Shown: positions 15,603 through 23,825 of the stretch, piece by piece
Numbering within the stretch: the first letter of the stretch is position 1
How the letters are laid out: each line of letters starts with the position of its first letter
Assembly: GCF_026163565.1 (NCBI RefSeq)
Contig: NZ_JAPDKN010000016.1
Coordinates: 62,001 to 126,000 of the forward strand
Source: Chryseobacterium sp. YIM B08800
GTDB lineage: Bacteria > Bacteroidota > Bacteroidia > Flavobacteriales > Weeksellaceae
Reading direction: 5' to 3'
Length of the DNA: 64,000 nucleotides
Made by a program: the position numbers and the translations under genes
Notes under the pieces: generated by a model
The model's input: only the letters and a program-made list of their open reading frames with translations
Databases searched by the model: none
Told to the model about the DNA's origin: nothing

Positions 15603-17162
15603 TTAATTAGAATATCCGCTCAATTCTTCTTTGTTGGAATTGTAGATTTTGTATTCTAAATACTTGAAAGAATCCCTAGGAATAATGGTGACCCATTTTT
15701 TGTACTTCAAAAACCATTTCATCTGGATGCTTTTAAGACCTTTAGTAAGGTAAGCTTCTACGAAAGGGTGTACATGCAGGAAAAGTTTTCCTTTTTCTTT
15801 CTGCATAATGGTTCTGATGGTGTCTCCCATTTTCTCAACAATTACGATTGGAGCTACTATTTCTCCATCTTTGTTGGGGTTTTCTTCTTTAATGTCGATT
15901 TGTTTTTCCGGACGGTTTCTTTGTCTTGTGATTTGTATCAATCCAAACTTACTTGGAGGTAAAATCTTGTGACGTGCTTTGTCGCGGCTCATTTCTGTTT
16001 TAAAATGCTCATACAAATCTCTTCTGTGATCGGGGTTGGTCATGTCGATAAAATCTACAACGATGATGCCTCCCATATCGCGAAGACGCAATTGTCTTGC
16101 TATTTCTGTGGCTGCCATTTTGTTCACATTCAGTGCGTGTTCTTTATTGGCAGTGTTTCCGGCGGTAATATTATTTCCGGAATTGACGTCGATTACGTGC
16201 AACGCTTCTGTGTGTTCTATCACCAGATAAGCGCCTTTTGAACTTGGAATATTTACGTGTTTTCCGAAGCTTTGTTTTAGCTGCTTTTCAACGTTATAAT
16301 ATTCGAGAAGAGGAATGTGGGAGTCGTAGAACTGAACGATATTTTTTCGTTCCGGAGCTATTACTTCCAGATAATTTTTCATTTCGTCTACCATTTGCTC
16401 GTCATCGCAAAAGACATTTACAAAATCCTGGTTAAAGTTATCTCTCAGAATAGACGATGCTTTATCATCTTCGCTCAAGACTTTAGAAGGTACTTTGTTT
16501 TTCTGAATATTCTTAAAAGTATTCTCCCATTTCTGAATCAGTTGATTCATATCATTGTGGAGATCAGCTACTTTCTTGCCTTCTGCTACTGTTCTGATGA
16601 TGACGCCAAAACCTTCCGGCTTTATACTGTCGATCAGGGTGCGAAGCCTTACTTTTTCTTCAGAACTGCTTATTTTTTTTGAGATTGAAACTTTATTGTC
16701 GAAAGGTATCAAAACCAAAAAACGTCCTGTTAAAGAAATTTGGGTAGAAATTCTTGGCCCTTTTGTGGAGATAGGCTCCTTGGTAATTTGTAATAAAACG
16801 ATATCATCTTTGGCGATGATCTTATCTACAGTCCCGTTTTTGTCGATTTCAGGCTGAATTTCAAAATTTTTCAAACCTGATAAAGTCTGTTTTTTAGAAA
16901 CCGAATCTTTTAAAAATTTTCGATAGGTAAGGTATTGCGGTCCCAAATCCTGATAATGCAAGAATGCATCTTTATCATAGCCGATATTTACAAATGCGGC
17001 ATTAAGATTGGGAGCCAATTTTTTTACTTTTCCTATAAACAGATCTCCTACTACAAAATCATTTTTGTCTTCTTCCTCATGAAGTTCACATAGTCTACCA
17101 TCCTCCAGCAAAGCAATCTTTGTAAGATCATCTTCATGCGAAACTATTAGTTCTTTCTTCAT
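15603..17162 (-). CDS. rng: Ribonuclease E/G
   Basis: A 519-residue RNase E/G, the endonuclease for single-stranded RNA in rRNA/tRNA maturation and mRNA decay. The N-terminal S1-like domain has VGDLFIGKVKKLAPNLNAAFVNIGYDKDAFLH. The two catalytic metal-binding aspartates are seen in LHVIDVNSGNN (about residue 312) and GGIIVVDFIDMTNPDHR (about 355), and QITRQRNRPE closes the catalytic domain. The CPxCxG zinc-link of E. coli RNase E/G is absent; the region reads KEENPNKDGEIVAP. It lacks the long C-terminal scaffold of RNase E. The 29-residue basic protein gene lies 159 bp upstream. Confidence 0.94.
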   Translation of the reverse strand: MKKELIVSHEDDLTKIALLEDGRLCELHEEEDKNDFVVGDLFIGKVKKLAPNLNAAFVNIGYDKDAFLHYQDLGPQYLTYRKFLKDSVSKKQTLSGLKNFEIQPEIDKNGTVDKIIAKDDIVLLQITKEPISTKGPRISTQISLTGRFLVLIPFDNKVSISKKISSSEEKVRLRTLIDSIKPEGFGVIIRTVAEGKKVADLHNDMNQLIQKWENTFKNIQKNKVPSKVLSEDDKASSILRDNFNQDFVNVFCDDEQMVDEMKNYLEVIAPERKNIVQFYDSHIPLLEYYNVEKQLKQSFGKHVNIPSSKGAYLVIEHTEALHVIDVNSGNNITAGNTANKEHALNVNKMAATEIARQLRLRDMGGIIVVDFIDMTNPDHRRDLYEHFKTEMSRDKARHKILPPSKFGLIQITRQRNRPEKQIDIKEENPNKDGEIVAPIVIVEKMGDTIRTIMQKEKGKLFLHVHPFVEAYLTKGLKSIQMKWFLKYKKWVTIIPRDSFKYLEYKIYNSNKEELSGYSN

Positions 17163-17321
17163 TTTTAAAATTAAAGATAAAAAGATTGGTGATGAAATTT
17201 GAGGTTAATGATGGCTCATTGTTCTCAATTTCTTACTGTTTTACATAACAAAATATAGTCGGTGAATATTAAAAAATTAAAAACACCAACTATATTATTA
17301 TACTAAAAATCCCGAAGGAGA

Positions 17322-17411
17322 TTATTTTTTCTTATGTCTGTTCGCTCTTCTTCTTTTCTTTCTTTTGTGTGTTGCAACCTTGTGTCTTTTTCTTTTCTTT
17401 CCGCTTGGCAT
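17322..17411 (-). CDS. 29-residue highly basic protein, ribosomal protein-like
   Basis: A small frame from the ATG at 17411 to TAA at 17322 encodes 29 residues beginning MPSGKKRKRHKVATHKRKK and ending NRHKKK; more than half are Lys, Arg or His and there are no acidic residues. Such tiny basic proteins are conserved in Bacteroidota next to RNase G and HU genes, and I recall one being described as a ribosome-bound protein in a Flavobacterium ribosome structure, which I cannot verify here. RNA or ribosome binding is inferred from composition. It lies between the HU gene and rng, all on the minus strand. Confidence 0.8.
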   Translation of the reverse strand: MPSGKKRKRHKVATHKRKKRRRANRHKKK

Positions 17412-17460
17412 AATGTTAAATTTTTTTTAAGTAACTAGTTAATATTAATTATTTCTCTCT

Positions 17461-17751
17461 TTATTTTACTGCAACCTTAGTCTTCACTTTCTCCACAAAA
17501 GATTTTGATGGCTTGAAAGCAGGAATATTATGTGCAGGAATTTCTATTGCAGTGTTCTTAGAGATGTTTCTTCCCGTTTTTGCTGCTCTTGTTTTCACGA
17601 TGAAAGATCCAAAACCTCTTAAGTAAACATTGTCTCCATTGTACATAGAAGTTCTGATCTCCTGCATAAAAGCTTCTACAACTTTCTGTGTTTCATTCTT
17701 TTCGGTCCCCAATTTATTTGAGATGGTGTTTACCAATTCTGCCTTTGTCAT
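17461..17751 (-). CDS. HU/IHF-family DNA-binding protein
   Basis: A 96-residue nucleoid protein of normal HU length. The N-terminal helices read MTKAELVNTISNKLGTEKNETQKVVEAFMQEI, and the core has VYLRGFGSFIVKTRAAKTGRNI, the family signature GFGSF-x8-GRNP (here GRNIS). The DNA-embracing arm follows with ISKNTAIEIPAHNIPAFKPSKSF. It should bind and bend DNA as a dimer. It has its own well-formed promoter and stands at the head of the minus-strand group that includes the 29-residue gene and rng. Confidence 0.95.
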   Translation of the reverse strand: MTKAELVNTISNKLGTEKNETQKVVEAFMQEIRTSMYNGDNVYLRGFGSFIVKTRAAKTGRNISKNTAIEIPAHNIPAFKPSKSFVEKVKTKVAVK

Positions 17752-17781
17752 TTCCTTTGTAAATTTTAAATTTTAGGTGTG

Positions 17782-17813
17782 CAAATTTAGTCAAAAAAAT
17801 TGAATATTAACAA
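17782..17813 (-). promoter_or_regulatory. Promoter of HU gene
   Basis: On the minus strand TTG, 21 bp, then TAAATTTG: a full match to the flavobacterial TTG-N17-23-TAnnTTTG promoter, 31 bp ahead of the ATG. Confidence 0.7.
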
Positions 17814-17892
17814 TTTCGAATGAAAAATGTTTCACATAAACTACTGAGAATTCTGTGTTTAGTATAGTGTACCGCTAAAAGGAGTACTTTTT

Positions 17893-18564
17893 TTACATGC
17901 TGGAATTGTAATATCCGTTTTCTACACAGAAGCGAATGAGATGCAGTTTGGTTTTTAAACCGAGCTTTTCTGTAAGTCTGTTGATGTATGTATCGATGGT
18001 ACGTGTGCTTAAATTGAGCTTTTCGCCAATCTCTTTATTGCTGAAACCTTCATAGCAAAATTTCATCAATTGGATTTCTGTTGACGACAATTCTTCCTGG
18101 CTTTTTTTCTGACGGTTCATATATTCCTGAACTGCCAAAGGTTGTTTCTTCCATTTTTCGGAATATGCTTGATAATCAAATTCTTGAGAGGTAATTTGAC
18201 CTTTGATGATGTCTTTTATAATATTGCTGTTTTTTTGGCAGTAATAAATGTTTGGAATCTTGTCTAAAATCTCTGCCATGTCTTCCTGATAAGTTCCGGA
18301 ATAGGTAATGATTGGTGTTTCGCTATTGTTTTTTCGGATAAATTTTATAGCTTCAATACCACTGAGAACGGGCATGAAAAGTTCTATAATAAACACATCT
18401 TCCTGTTTCCTGTAGATGCGATTAATCAACTCATGACCGTTATTGCAGTCGTTGAGCAGCATATTAAATGGGTTTTCCAAGAGCGTTTTGATCATTATTT
18501 TTTTAAAATAAAAATCGCTGTCCGCAATAGAAAATCTTACCGTATTGGTCAGTAATTTACTCAT
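17893..18564 (-). CDS. LuxR-type regulator with Glu at the phosphorylation site
   Basis: I choose the ATG at 18564 (223 residues); the frame stays open 57 codons further upstream, but that part is unlike any receiver and overlaps the divergent promoter. The receiver starts VRFSIADSDFYFKKIM (one of the two acidic-pocket residues is Ser) and carries VFIIELFMPVLSGIEAIKFI, in which Glu stands where the phospho-accepting Asp is expected. Glu there can mimic phosphorylation. The HTH is complete: LSSTEIQLMKFCYEGFSNKEIGEKLNLSTRTIDTYINRLTEKL. It is divergent from the T6SS genes and a candidate regulator of them, which is inference from location. Confidence 0.85.
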   Translation of the reverse strand: MSKLLTNTVRFSIADSDFYFKKIMIKTLLENPFNMLLNDCNNGHELINRIYRKQEDVFIIELFMPVLSGIEAIKFIRKNNSETPIITYSGTYQEDMAEILDKIPNIYYCQKNSNIIKDIIKGQITSQEFDYQAYSEKWKKQPLAVQEYMNRQKKSQEELSSTEIQLMKFCYEGFSNKEIGEKLNLSTRTIDTYINRLTEKLGLKTKLHLIRFCVENGYYNSSM

Positions 18565-18686
18565 TTTATTTTTGTGATTTGGTATGGGCAAAATAAAATT
18601 CTGCTGTCTAAAATAAGAAAATCTTTCGGATCTGGAAATTAAAGTTAACATTAAAAAATTGTAAATAGTATTGTATGCATTGAATT

Positions 18687-18694
18687 TAATTTTG
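18687..18694 (+). promoter_or_regulatory. Promoter -7 box for T6SS gene run
   Basis: TAATTTTG matches TAnnTTTG, 49 bp ahead of the chosen ATG at 18744, inside the 179-bp divergent interval. A TTG 25 bp upstream is slightly too far for the usual -33 spacing. Confidence 0.45.
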
Positions 18695-18743
18695 TGCATA
18701 AATGTTTTTTTTCCTATTTTCACAATCCAAATCAAATCACAAC

Positions 18744-19274
18744 ATGTCTTCTAATAGAGAAAAAAAGTTAAACAAATCTGATGTCAGATTAGGTATATGG
18801 AAGTTTATCCTTTCATTTATTATACTGTCTGCTATTTCATTTACCAGTGTATTCTTCTTTTTTAAGAGTTACGACAGGCAGCTTGCCGGTGTTGATGAAG
18901 AGGTGCGTGCTTACCGAGATCTTCAGGCTAAAGACAATCTTCTTCGTATCCACGTTGACAGTATTTACGCAAGAATGGAAATGCTGGATTCTGACAAAGC
19001 TTATAACGATAACTATTTACGTACTTACATTCTCGACAACGTTCGCGAAGCTCAACAGATCATGGGAGCAGACAGCGCTAATAACTTAAAGCACTACGCC
19101 GTTTTAATGCAAAAAATTAAGCCCATGCTTAATCTTAAAAGCCAGATTATCAATGTTTCTTTTAAACAACAAATTGCGATACGTAATGTTCAGGAATGTC
19201 AAGGGAAATCTAATCAGATTAATAACAAGATGAAAATAGATCCTACCAGAAAATTTACGGGGCGAAGAAGATAA
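18744..19274 (+). CDS. T6SSiii transmembrane protein, TssO type
   Basis: From the ATG at 18744 the product is 176 residues: a short cytosolic head (MSSNREKKLNKSDVRLGIWK), one transmembrane helix (about 21-44, FILSFIILSAISFTSVFFFF) and a periplasmic coiled-coil-rich part ending in RKFTGRRR. The size and topology fit the TssO-type proteins found only in the Bacteroidota T6SS (T6SSiii), where they replace or accompany the TssJLM envelope complex. An in-frame ATG at 18702 would add 14 residues of poor quality. A second protein of the same layout follows 20 bp downstream, then the PKD protein and TssR. The TssO name is by resemblance and context. Confidence 0.7.
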   Translation: MSSNREKKLNKSDVRLGIWKFILSFIILSAISFTSVFFFFKSYDRQLAGVDEEVRAYRDLQAKDNLLRIHVDSIYARMEMLDSDKAYNDNYLRTYILDNVREAQQIMGADSANNLKHYAVLMQKIKPMLNLKSQIINVSFKQQIAIRNVQECQGKSNQINNKMKIDPTRKFTGRRR

Positions 19275-19294
19275 TTATTTAAAGTTTAGAAATT

Positions 19295-19813
19295 ATGCAG
19301 GGACAAGTTACATTATCAAAAAAAGAAAAACACTATCAGTTTTTTTACCTCATACTAATGCTTATTGTAGCACTTTTCTTTTTGGGAGTGATTTTTCTAA
19401 AAGGTTTTGCATCGCCATTTTCTGAAGCAGATACCAATTCGTTACAGATTTTGGATCAGAAAGTGAAGTTTGATCAGCAACAAAAAATAGGTTTAAAATT
19501 AATAGATACCGCTTCGGCAAGAGTCAACAGATTGTCTATGGAAATTCAGCAACCTGTAGAAAGGAATGATGCTGAATATGCAATACAAGATTTAGCGAAT
19601 ACGTTTCAGAATGTTGTTGTTAATGATTCACGAAAATTGGCTTTTCCGCAAATCGGAAAATTCTTTAAAATGAATATGGTAGATAAAGACAGAATCATGA
19701 AAATGAATGAAACCACAAAAACATTCGAAAAACAGTTTGAAGACTGCCAATTAGGATACAAAGAAAAAAGCCAGACCCTGAGAGATCGGAATAATGCTTT
19801 AAACCCAAGATAA
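19295..19813 (+). CDS. T6SSiii transmembrane protein, second TssO/TssP-like
   Basis: A 172-residue bitopic membrane protein: cytosolic MQGQVTLSKKEKHYQ, one helix (about 16-38, FFYLILMLIVALFFLGVIFL) and a periplasmic helical region with FDQQQKIGLKLIDTASARVNRLS. It shares layout with the preceding product and probably belongs to the same envelope complex of the Bacteroidota T6SS, possibly as a hetero-oligomer. No enzyme motif is visible. It lies 20 bp after the first and 37 bp before the PKD gene. Which of the two is strictly TssO and which TssP cannot be settled by reading. Confidence 0.65.
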   Translation: MQGQVTLSKKEKHYQFFYLILMLIVALFFLGVIFLKGFASPFSEADTNSLQILDQKVKFDQQQKIGLKLIDTASARVNRLSMEIQQPVERNDAEYAIQDLANTFQNVVVNDSRKLAFPQIGKFFKMNMVDKDRIMKMNETTKTFEKQFEDCQLGYKEKSQTLRDRNNALNPR

Positions 19814-19850
19814 CACCAAAAATACACAAAACACATCACAAAAATTTACT

Positions 19851-20762
19851 ATGAATTATTTTCAAAAGAACAGGAAGAACATCATTATTGGTGTAATTGC
19901 CACATTGCTTATTGCTGCACTCGTCGCATTGTGGCTGCAAAAAAAGGTCATTCATTCAGAAAGTGATATTGAAGGAGTAGTTTTTCCGTCTTCGCTTTAT
20001 ACAGGAGATACTTTAACGTTTCAGGATAAAACTCCATTTGCAAAATTCAAAAAATGGGATTTTGGCGATGGCCAAACTTCAGAAAAAGACAAAGGAATTC
20101 ATTTTTACAATAAACCGGGTTATTACAACGTGACCTTGATTATTGATAATAAATATTCTAAATCTTTCCCGATTATGGTTTCCCCAAGAGGAATTCCGAA
20201 ACCTAAAGACAGCACAGTCGGAGTAACGAAGATTGACGCCCAAACTCAGGCAATGCAGTATGAAAATATCCAATTTCGTGCACTTTCAGATGCTACACAG
20301 TTTACCTGGAGATTTGGAGAAACCGGAAAAATAGATGCTAAAGACAAGCTAGCTATTTATGCGTTTCAAAAACCTGGAGACTACACCGTTACATTGTATA
20401 CCGAAAAAGATTTGGAGCCTATTGAACACCGTATAAAAATCTTACCGGCGTATAATTCTATGCAGGACGAAGAGCCTACTTTAGACGAATTGTATGCGAA
20501 AAAAGATAATGATTTTAAATATCACTTGCAGCAAATTGCCAATGGTAACAGTTTCAATATGCATTACAATTATCTTTTGAAAACCTATTTGTGTAATAAC
20601 GAGAATGCAATTGTAAAAGTTACAGACAGCAAAGTCAATAATTTTTATCTGTATTGTGCGGGTCTTCAATTTGATAAAAATACAGTAATACAATCTGTAA
20701 AGTTAAATTTTGATGATGGAATGACTTGTGTAACCAAAGTTGACATCAACCAAAGCAAATAA
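19851..20762 (+). CDS. T6SS-linked membrane protein with two PKD-like domains
   Basis: A 303-residue protein with an N-terminal transmembrane anchor (NIIIGVIATLLIAALVALWL, about residues 10-29) and two PKD-like domains in the periplasm: KWDFGDGQTSEKDKG with FYNKPGYYNVTLII (about 63-102) and FTWRFGETGKIDAKDK with FQKPGDYTVTLYTEK (about 145-185). The C-terminal 100 residues are of unknown fold. PKD domains mediate protein-protein contact, fitting a structural part of the trans-envelope complex between TssO-type proteins and TssR. A TssP/TssQ identity is possible but unproved. Confidence 0.75.
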   Translation: MNYFQKNRKNIIIGVIATLLIAALVALWLQKKVIHSESDIEGVVFPSSLYTGDTLTFQDKTPFAKFKKWDFGDGQTSEKDKGIHFYNKPGYYNVTLIIDNKYSKSFPIMVSPRGIPKPKDSTVGVTKIDAQTQAMQYENIQFRALSDATQFTWRFGETGKIDAKDKLAIYAFQKPGDYTVTLYTEKDLEPIEHRIKILPAYNSMQDEEPTLDELYAKKDNDFKYHLQQIANGNSFNMHYNYLLKTYLCNNENAIVKVTDSKVNNFYLYCAGLQFDKNTVIQSVKLNFDDGMTCVTKVDINQSK

Positions 20763-20811
20763 AAAATTGCTCGTTTATCGGGCATTACACCAACTTATAA
20801 AGAAAATTAAG

Positions 20812-23211
20812 ATGAAAAATAAATTTCCTCTAGCAGCTTATTATATAGGGTTTTCGGTTTTGCTGACGAGTTGTCAGGTAAAATTGCCGTCAAAAAAAAC
20901 TCCTGAACCGCAACAATATGGGCAAATAGATAATGCTCCGGTAATTAATGGTTTTCCAAAAAAATCGGCTCCCTGGATTGTTATTTCAGACCGATCAAGA
21001 AATACGGCTTATCTTGATAAAAATGATGAAAAATCATACAAAGAAGTAAAGTTTTTAGAACCTTTGATGGTTTTAAAACACAGAGACGGAATGGTAAAAG
21101 TAGCAGAATATATTCCGGATGCTTTGATGAAAAAAGTTTCGTCAAAATCGATAAAAACCTACGGCTGGATCCCGGAATCTGATCTTTTGCTTTGGAGCAA
21201 TTCCTTGAAAAGCGAAAAAACGGGTTATCCTGTAAGAGTAGCGGTTGTTCCTAATAATCCTGATGTTATTAAAAGTGCAGAAAGATATTATAAAAACGAT
21301 TCAATCATGGTTTTCAACTCGCCAAGTCTTATTGAAGAGGCAAGTGTGAAAATTCCTAACGGACAAATGGTTTATGTTTACAAACAGGCAGAAAACAATA
21401 AACGTTTTTTGGTAGGAAAAAAGCCTAGAATAGATATGGACAGTATCAGTACAGGTTTGTATGGCTGGGTGAGTTCTAACGTAATTTCAGCTTGGGGTGA
21501 ACGTTCTGCTGTAAAAATGAAAAACACAACAGGGATTAAAGAAAGTACTTTAGGAATTCATGAAGGTTCTCCGGGAGCTCCGGATACAGAAAACCGTACG
21601 GCTGTTTTGTTGACGGATGTTAATAATAGACCGCCTCTTGAAAATATTTTCCCTGTAACATTGGCTTTAAACGAAGAAGCAAAACCAGATCTTAAAACGA
21701 AGTATTTTACCAATGTTTTAGATTACAGTAAAAACTTTGTTAAAAACGTGTTGGGAGAACCTATTGTTTTTGACCGTTACAAAGAAATAATTGAAAAAAA
21801 CAAGAAAATAAATATTGTTTTTGTTTTAGATATAAGTGAAGCCAATAAACCCTATATCCCTATTGTAAGCTCGCTTTTGCAGGATCTTCAGTTGAAATTT
21901 GAAAAACCTTCTTATTTTAATTCTGTAAAATACGGTGTAGTTCTTTATAAAAACAATTCTTGCGGAGAAAATGTAATTCCGTCACCTTTAAGTAAAGATT
22001 ATAACAAAGTAATGAGCTTTATTGAAGATAAAATGAATGAAATGAATTGTCCTAGTAGTGTTGGAAATCAGCCGGTAAATGAAGGTCTTATTGCTGCCGG
22101 AAATTTACTTTCCGGTGTTCCGGACGAAGCTAATATTGTAGTTACAATTGGTACTTCCGCAAACCGAAGCGGAAATATGTACAGCGTTATAGGCTCATTA
22201 ACACAAGCTCAGGCAAGATTGATTATGTTCCAAACTAATGCTCGCTCTTCCGATACTTACAACGATTTTGTTTTAATATCAGAAAATATAGTAACCAACA
22301 CAGCTAAAAATGTTGCTGAACTAAAAAAGCAGAAAATTATCAATCAAAGTGATGTCTTAACCAAGAATAACTTTAGTTTAATAGAAAGTGATGCAGGCTT
22401 CTTTTCTTTAGATTTCCCAAAGCAGAGTATGGCTCAGGGATTTGTTATTTTTCCTAAAAAAGGAGACATTACCGCACCGGGACTTTTGGTGAAATCTGTT
22501 GATAGTCTCATTGCTCAGGTAACTTACGACAATGAAATGATAGATAAGTCTTTAAATGAACGTTTCCATTCTTCAGTTGGAGCTGGGAAAACGGAGGTAG
22601 ATTTTAAATATAAATATTTGTATCCGGGATTAACGAATCCTGTTCCTTCAGGGATTGCAGCACAGTTGATTAATTATGGAAATCCGTTTTTAGCGAAAGG
22701 ATATATCCCTAAAGAATTGATGGATTACAAACAGAATATGGAAAAGGGTATTCTTGTTTCAGAGAGCGAATACGATCAGCTGAAGAATTTCTATAAAGAA
22801 GTTTATGAAAATACTGGGGCTGCAAGAACAGACTTTAAACAAGGAAGAGCAGTAAGAGAATATGTTAAGTTATTAAAAAAGTACAATCCAACACTGAAAT
22901 TCTTAGACAAAGGAGAGCTATATAAACAGCCAATGTCTTATGCAGTAGGAGTGAGTACAGGTTTTGATAATTCTGATGAAGAAAAAATGTCGAAATATAT
23001 GCTTGCAGGCTGGAAAAAATCTGATATCATCACCAATGAAGAAGCAAGAACTTATTTTAAATATTACAAAGATCTTGCAGACAGAATGCTTACTTATAGA
23101 AATAATCCTGCTGTAAAAATTAAACAGAACGGGCAGGAATTTTATTGGCTTAATGAGTATTTTATGCCAACAATGCTTCCTGTGGATGAACCGGAATATA
23201 CTCAACATTAA
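20812..23211 (+). CDS. tssR: T6SSiii lipoprotein TssR with VWA-like domain
   Basis: I choose the ATG at 20812, giving 799 residues and a lipoprotein signal (AAYYIGFSVLLTSCQVK, Cys about residue 21); the frame extends 24 codons upstream over the PKD gene's end. TssR is specific to Bacteroidota T6SS. The middle (about 330-520) resembles a von Willebrand A fold, with IVFVLDISEANKPYIPIVSS in place of the DxSxS motif (DISEAN, so the metal site is degenerate) and IVVTIGTSANRSG later. SH3-like segments such as KTYGWIPESDLLLW and YGWVSSNVISAW lie before it. It probably links the baseplate/membrane complex to the outer membrane; that is inference. Confidence 0.78.
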   Translation: MKNKFPLAAYYIGFSVLLTSCQVKLPSKKTPEPQQYGQIDNAPVINGFPKKSAPWIVISDRSRNTAYLDKNDEKSYKEVKFLEPLMVLKHRDGMVKVAEYIPDALMKKVSSKSIKTYGWIPESDLLLWSNSLKSEKTGYPVRVAVVPNNPDVIKSAERYYKNDSIMVFNSPSLIEEASVKIPNGQMVYVYKQAENNKRFLVGKKPRIDMDSISTGLYGWVSSNVISAWGERSAVKMKNTTGIKESTLGIHEGSPGAPDTENRTAVLLTDVNNRPPLENIFPVTLALNEEAKPDLKTKYFTNVLDYSKNFVKNVLGEPIVFDRYKEIIEKNKKINIVFVLDISEANKPYIPIVSSLLQDLQLKFEKPSYFNSVKYGVVLYKNNSCGENVIPSPLSKDYNKVMSFIEDKMNEMNCPSSVGNQPVNEGLIAAGNLLSGVPDEANIVVTIGTSANRSGNMYSVIGSLTQAQARLIMFQTNARSSDTYNDFVLISENIVTNTAKNVAELKKQKIINQSDVLTKNNFSLIESDAGFFSLDFPKQSMAQGFVIFPKKGDITAPGLLVKSVDSLIAQVTYDNEMIDKSLNERFHSSVGAGKTEVDFKYKYLYPGLTNPVPSGIAAQLINYGNPFLAKGYIPKELMDYKQNMEKGILVSESEYDQLKNFYKEVYENTGAARTDFKQGRAVREYVKLLKKYNPTLKFLDKGELYKQPMSYAVGVSTGFDNSDEEKMSKYMLAGWKKSDIITNEEARTYFKYYKDLADRMLTYRNNPAVKIKQNGQEFYWLNEYFMPTMLPVDEPEYTQH

Positions 23212-23228
23212 TTAGTTATACCATAATA

Positions 23229-23257
23229 AAAAGCAGAGAATTAATTTTCTGCTTTTT
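23229..23257 (+). terminator. Terminator after tssR
   Basis: AAAGCAGA/TCTGCTTT hairpin followed by a T-run. It ends the structural T6SS transcript; a new promoter begins about 20 bp later. Confidence 0.82.
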
Positions 23258-23277
23258 TATTTTTAAATAGTTTTTGT

Positions 23278-23285
23278 TATCTTTG
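23278..23285 (+). promoter_or_regulatory. Promoter -7 box for effector unit
   Basis: TATCTTTG, full TAnnTTTG match, 18 bp ahead of the ATG at 23304 and directly after the tssR terminator, so the effector genes form their own transcript. The -33 element is unclear. Confidence 0.5.
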
Positions 23286-23303
23286 AGTACCAAATATCAC
23301 ATT

Positions 23304-23807
23304 ATGTCTACTCAATCATCGTCTCATGATGGTAAACACTTCGTTGTTCAAAAAGGAACATGCCAGTGTAACCAGGGAGATCAGTTTCCTAAGCATATCG
23401 TCAATGCACACAACAAACATTTCTGGAATGATTCTGAAGGAAATGCAGATTATTTAGCGGTTACCGAAGATGATCTTCAGTTTGATCCACCAGGTCCAAG
23501 TTTTGGAAAATGTAAATTAAAACCCAGTTCGGGTGGTTACCTTCCCTGTGCTTATGCTCCTGCCGGAAAATGGCAGAAAACTTACGAAAAAGTTTTGGTC
23601 ATGGGTAAAAAGTGTGTGACAGAAATTTCAGAGCTTCAATGTACAACGGGCGGGAAAATTACGATCAAAGATCACGGACAGCGTGGTGAAATGAGCAAAA
23701 AGAATGTGAAAAATGCTGATGCAAAAGTAATCAGACATGCAAATCCTCTTGTGGATGTGAATGACTTTAAAGAAACTGTAATGGAAAGCGAAATCGACGC
23801 TTATTAA
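23304..23807 (+). CDS. DUF4280 PAAR-like protein
   Basis: A 167-residue protein from the ATG at 23304; a weaker in-frame start ten codons upstream lies within the promoter. The DUF4280 pattern is clear: FVVQKGTCQCNQGDQFPKHI, GPSFGKCKLKPSSGGYLPCAY and KVLVMGKKCVTEISELQCTTGGKITIKDHGQ, with paired cysteines. DUF4280 proteins are predicted PAAR-like spike tips or adaptors of contractile injection systems and sit next to toxin genes. The effector gene starts 18 bp downstream. It has no signal peptide, consistent with delivery through the T6SS tube. The spike role is family knowledge plus context. Confidence 0.87.
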   Translation: MSTQSSSHDGKHFVVQKGTCQCNQGDQFPKHIVNAHNKHFWNDSEGNADYLAVTEDDLQFDPPGPSFGKCKLKPSSGGYLPCAYAPAGKWQKTYEKVLVMGKKCVTEISELQCTTGGKITIKDHGQRGEMSKKNVKNADAKVIRHANPLVDVNDFKETVMESEIDAY

Positions 23808-23825
23808 TTTTTAATTTTTTCTGAA

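Noticed and set aside
17893-18735. Longer 280-residue version of the LuxR regulator
   Set aside because: The additional 57 residues are Phe/Asn/Ile-rich, unlike a receiver, and would span the divergent promoter and the start of the T6SS gene.
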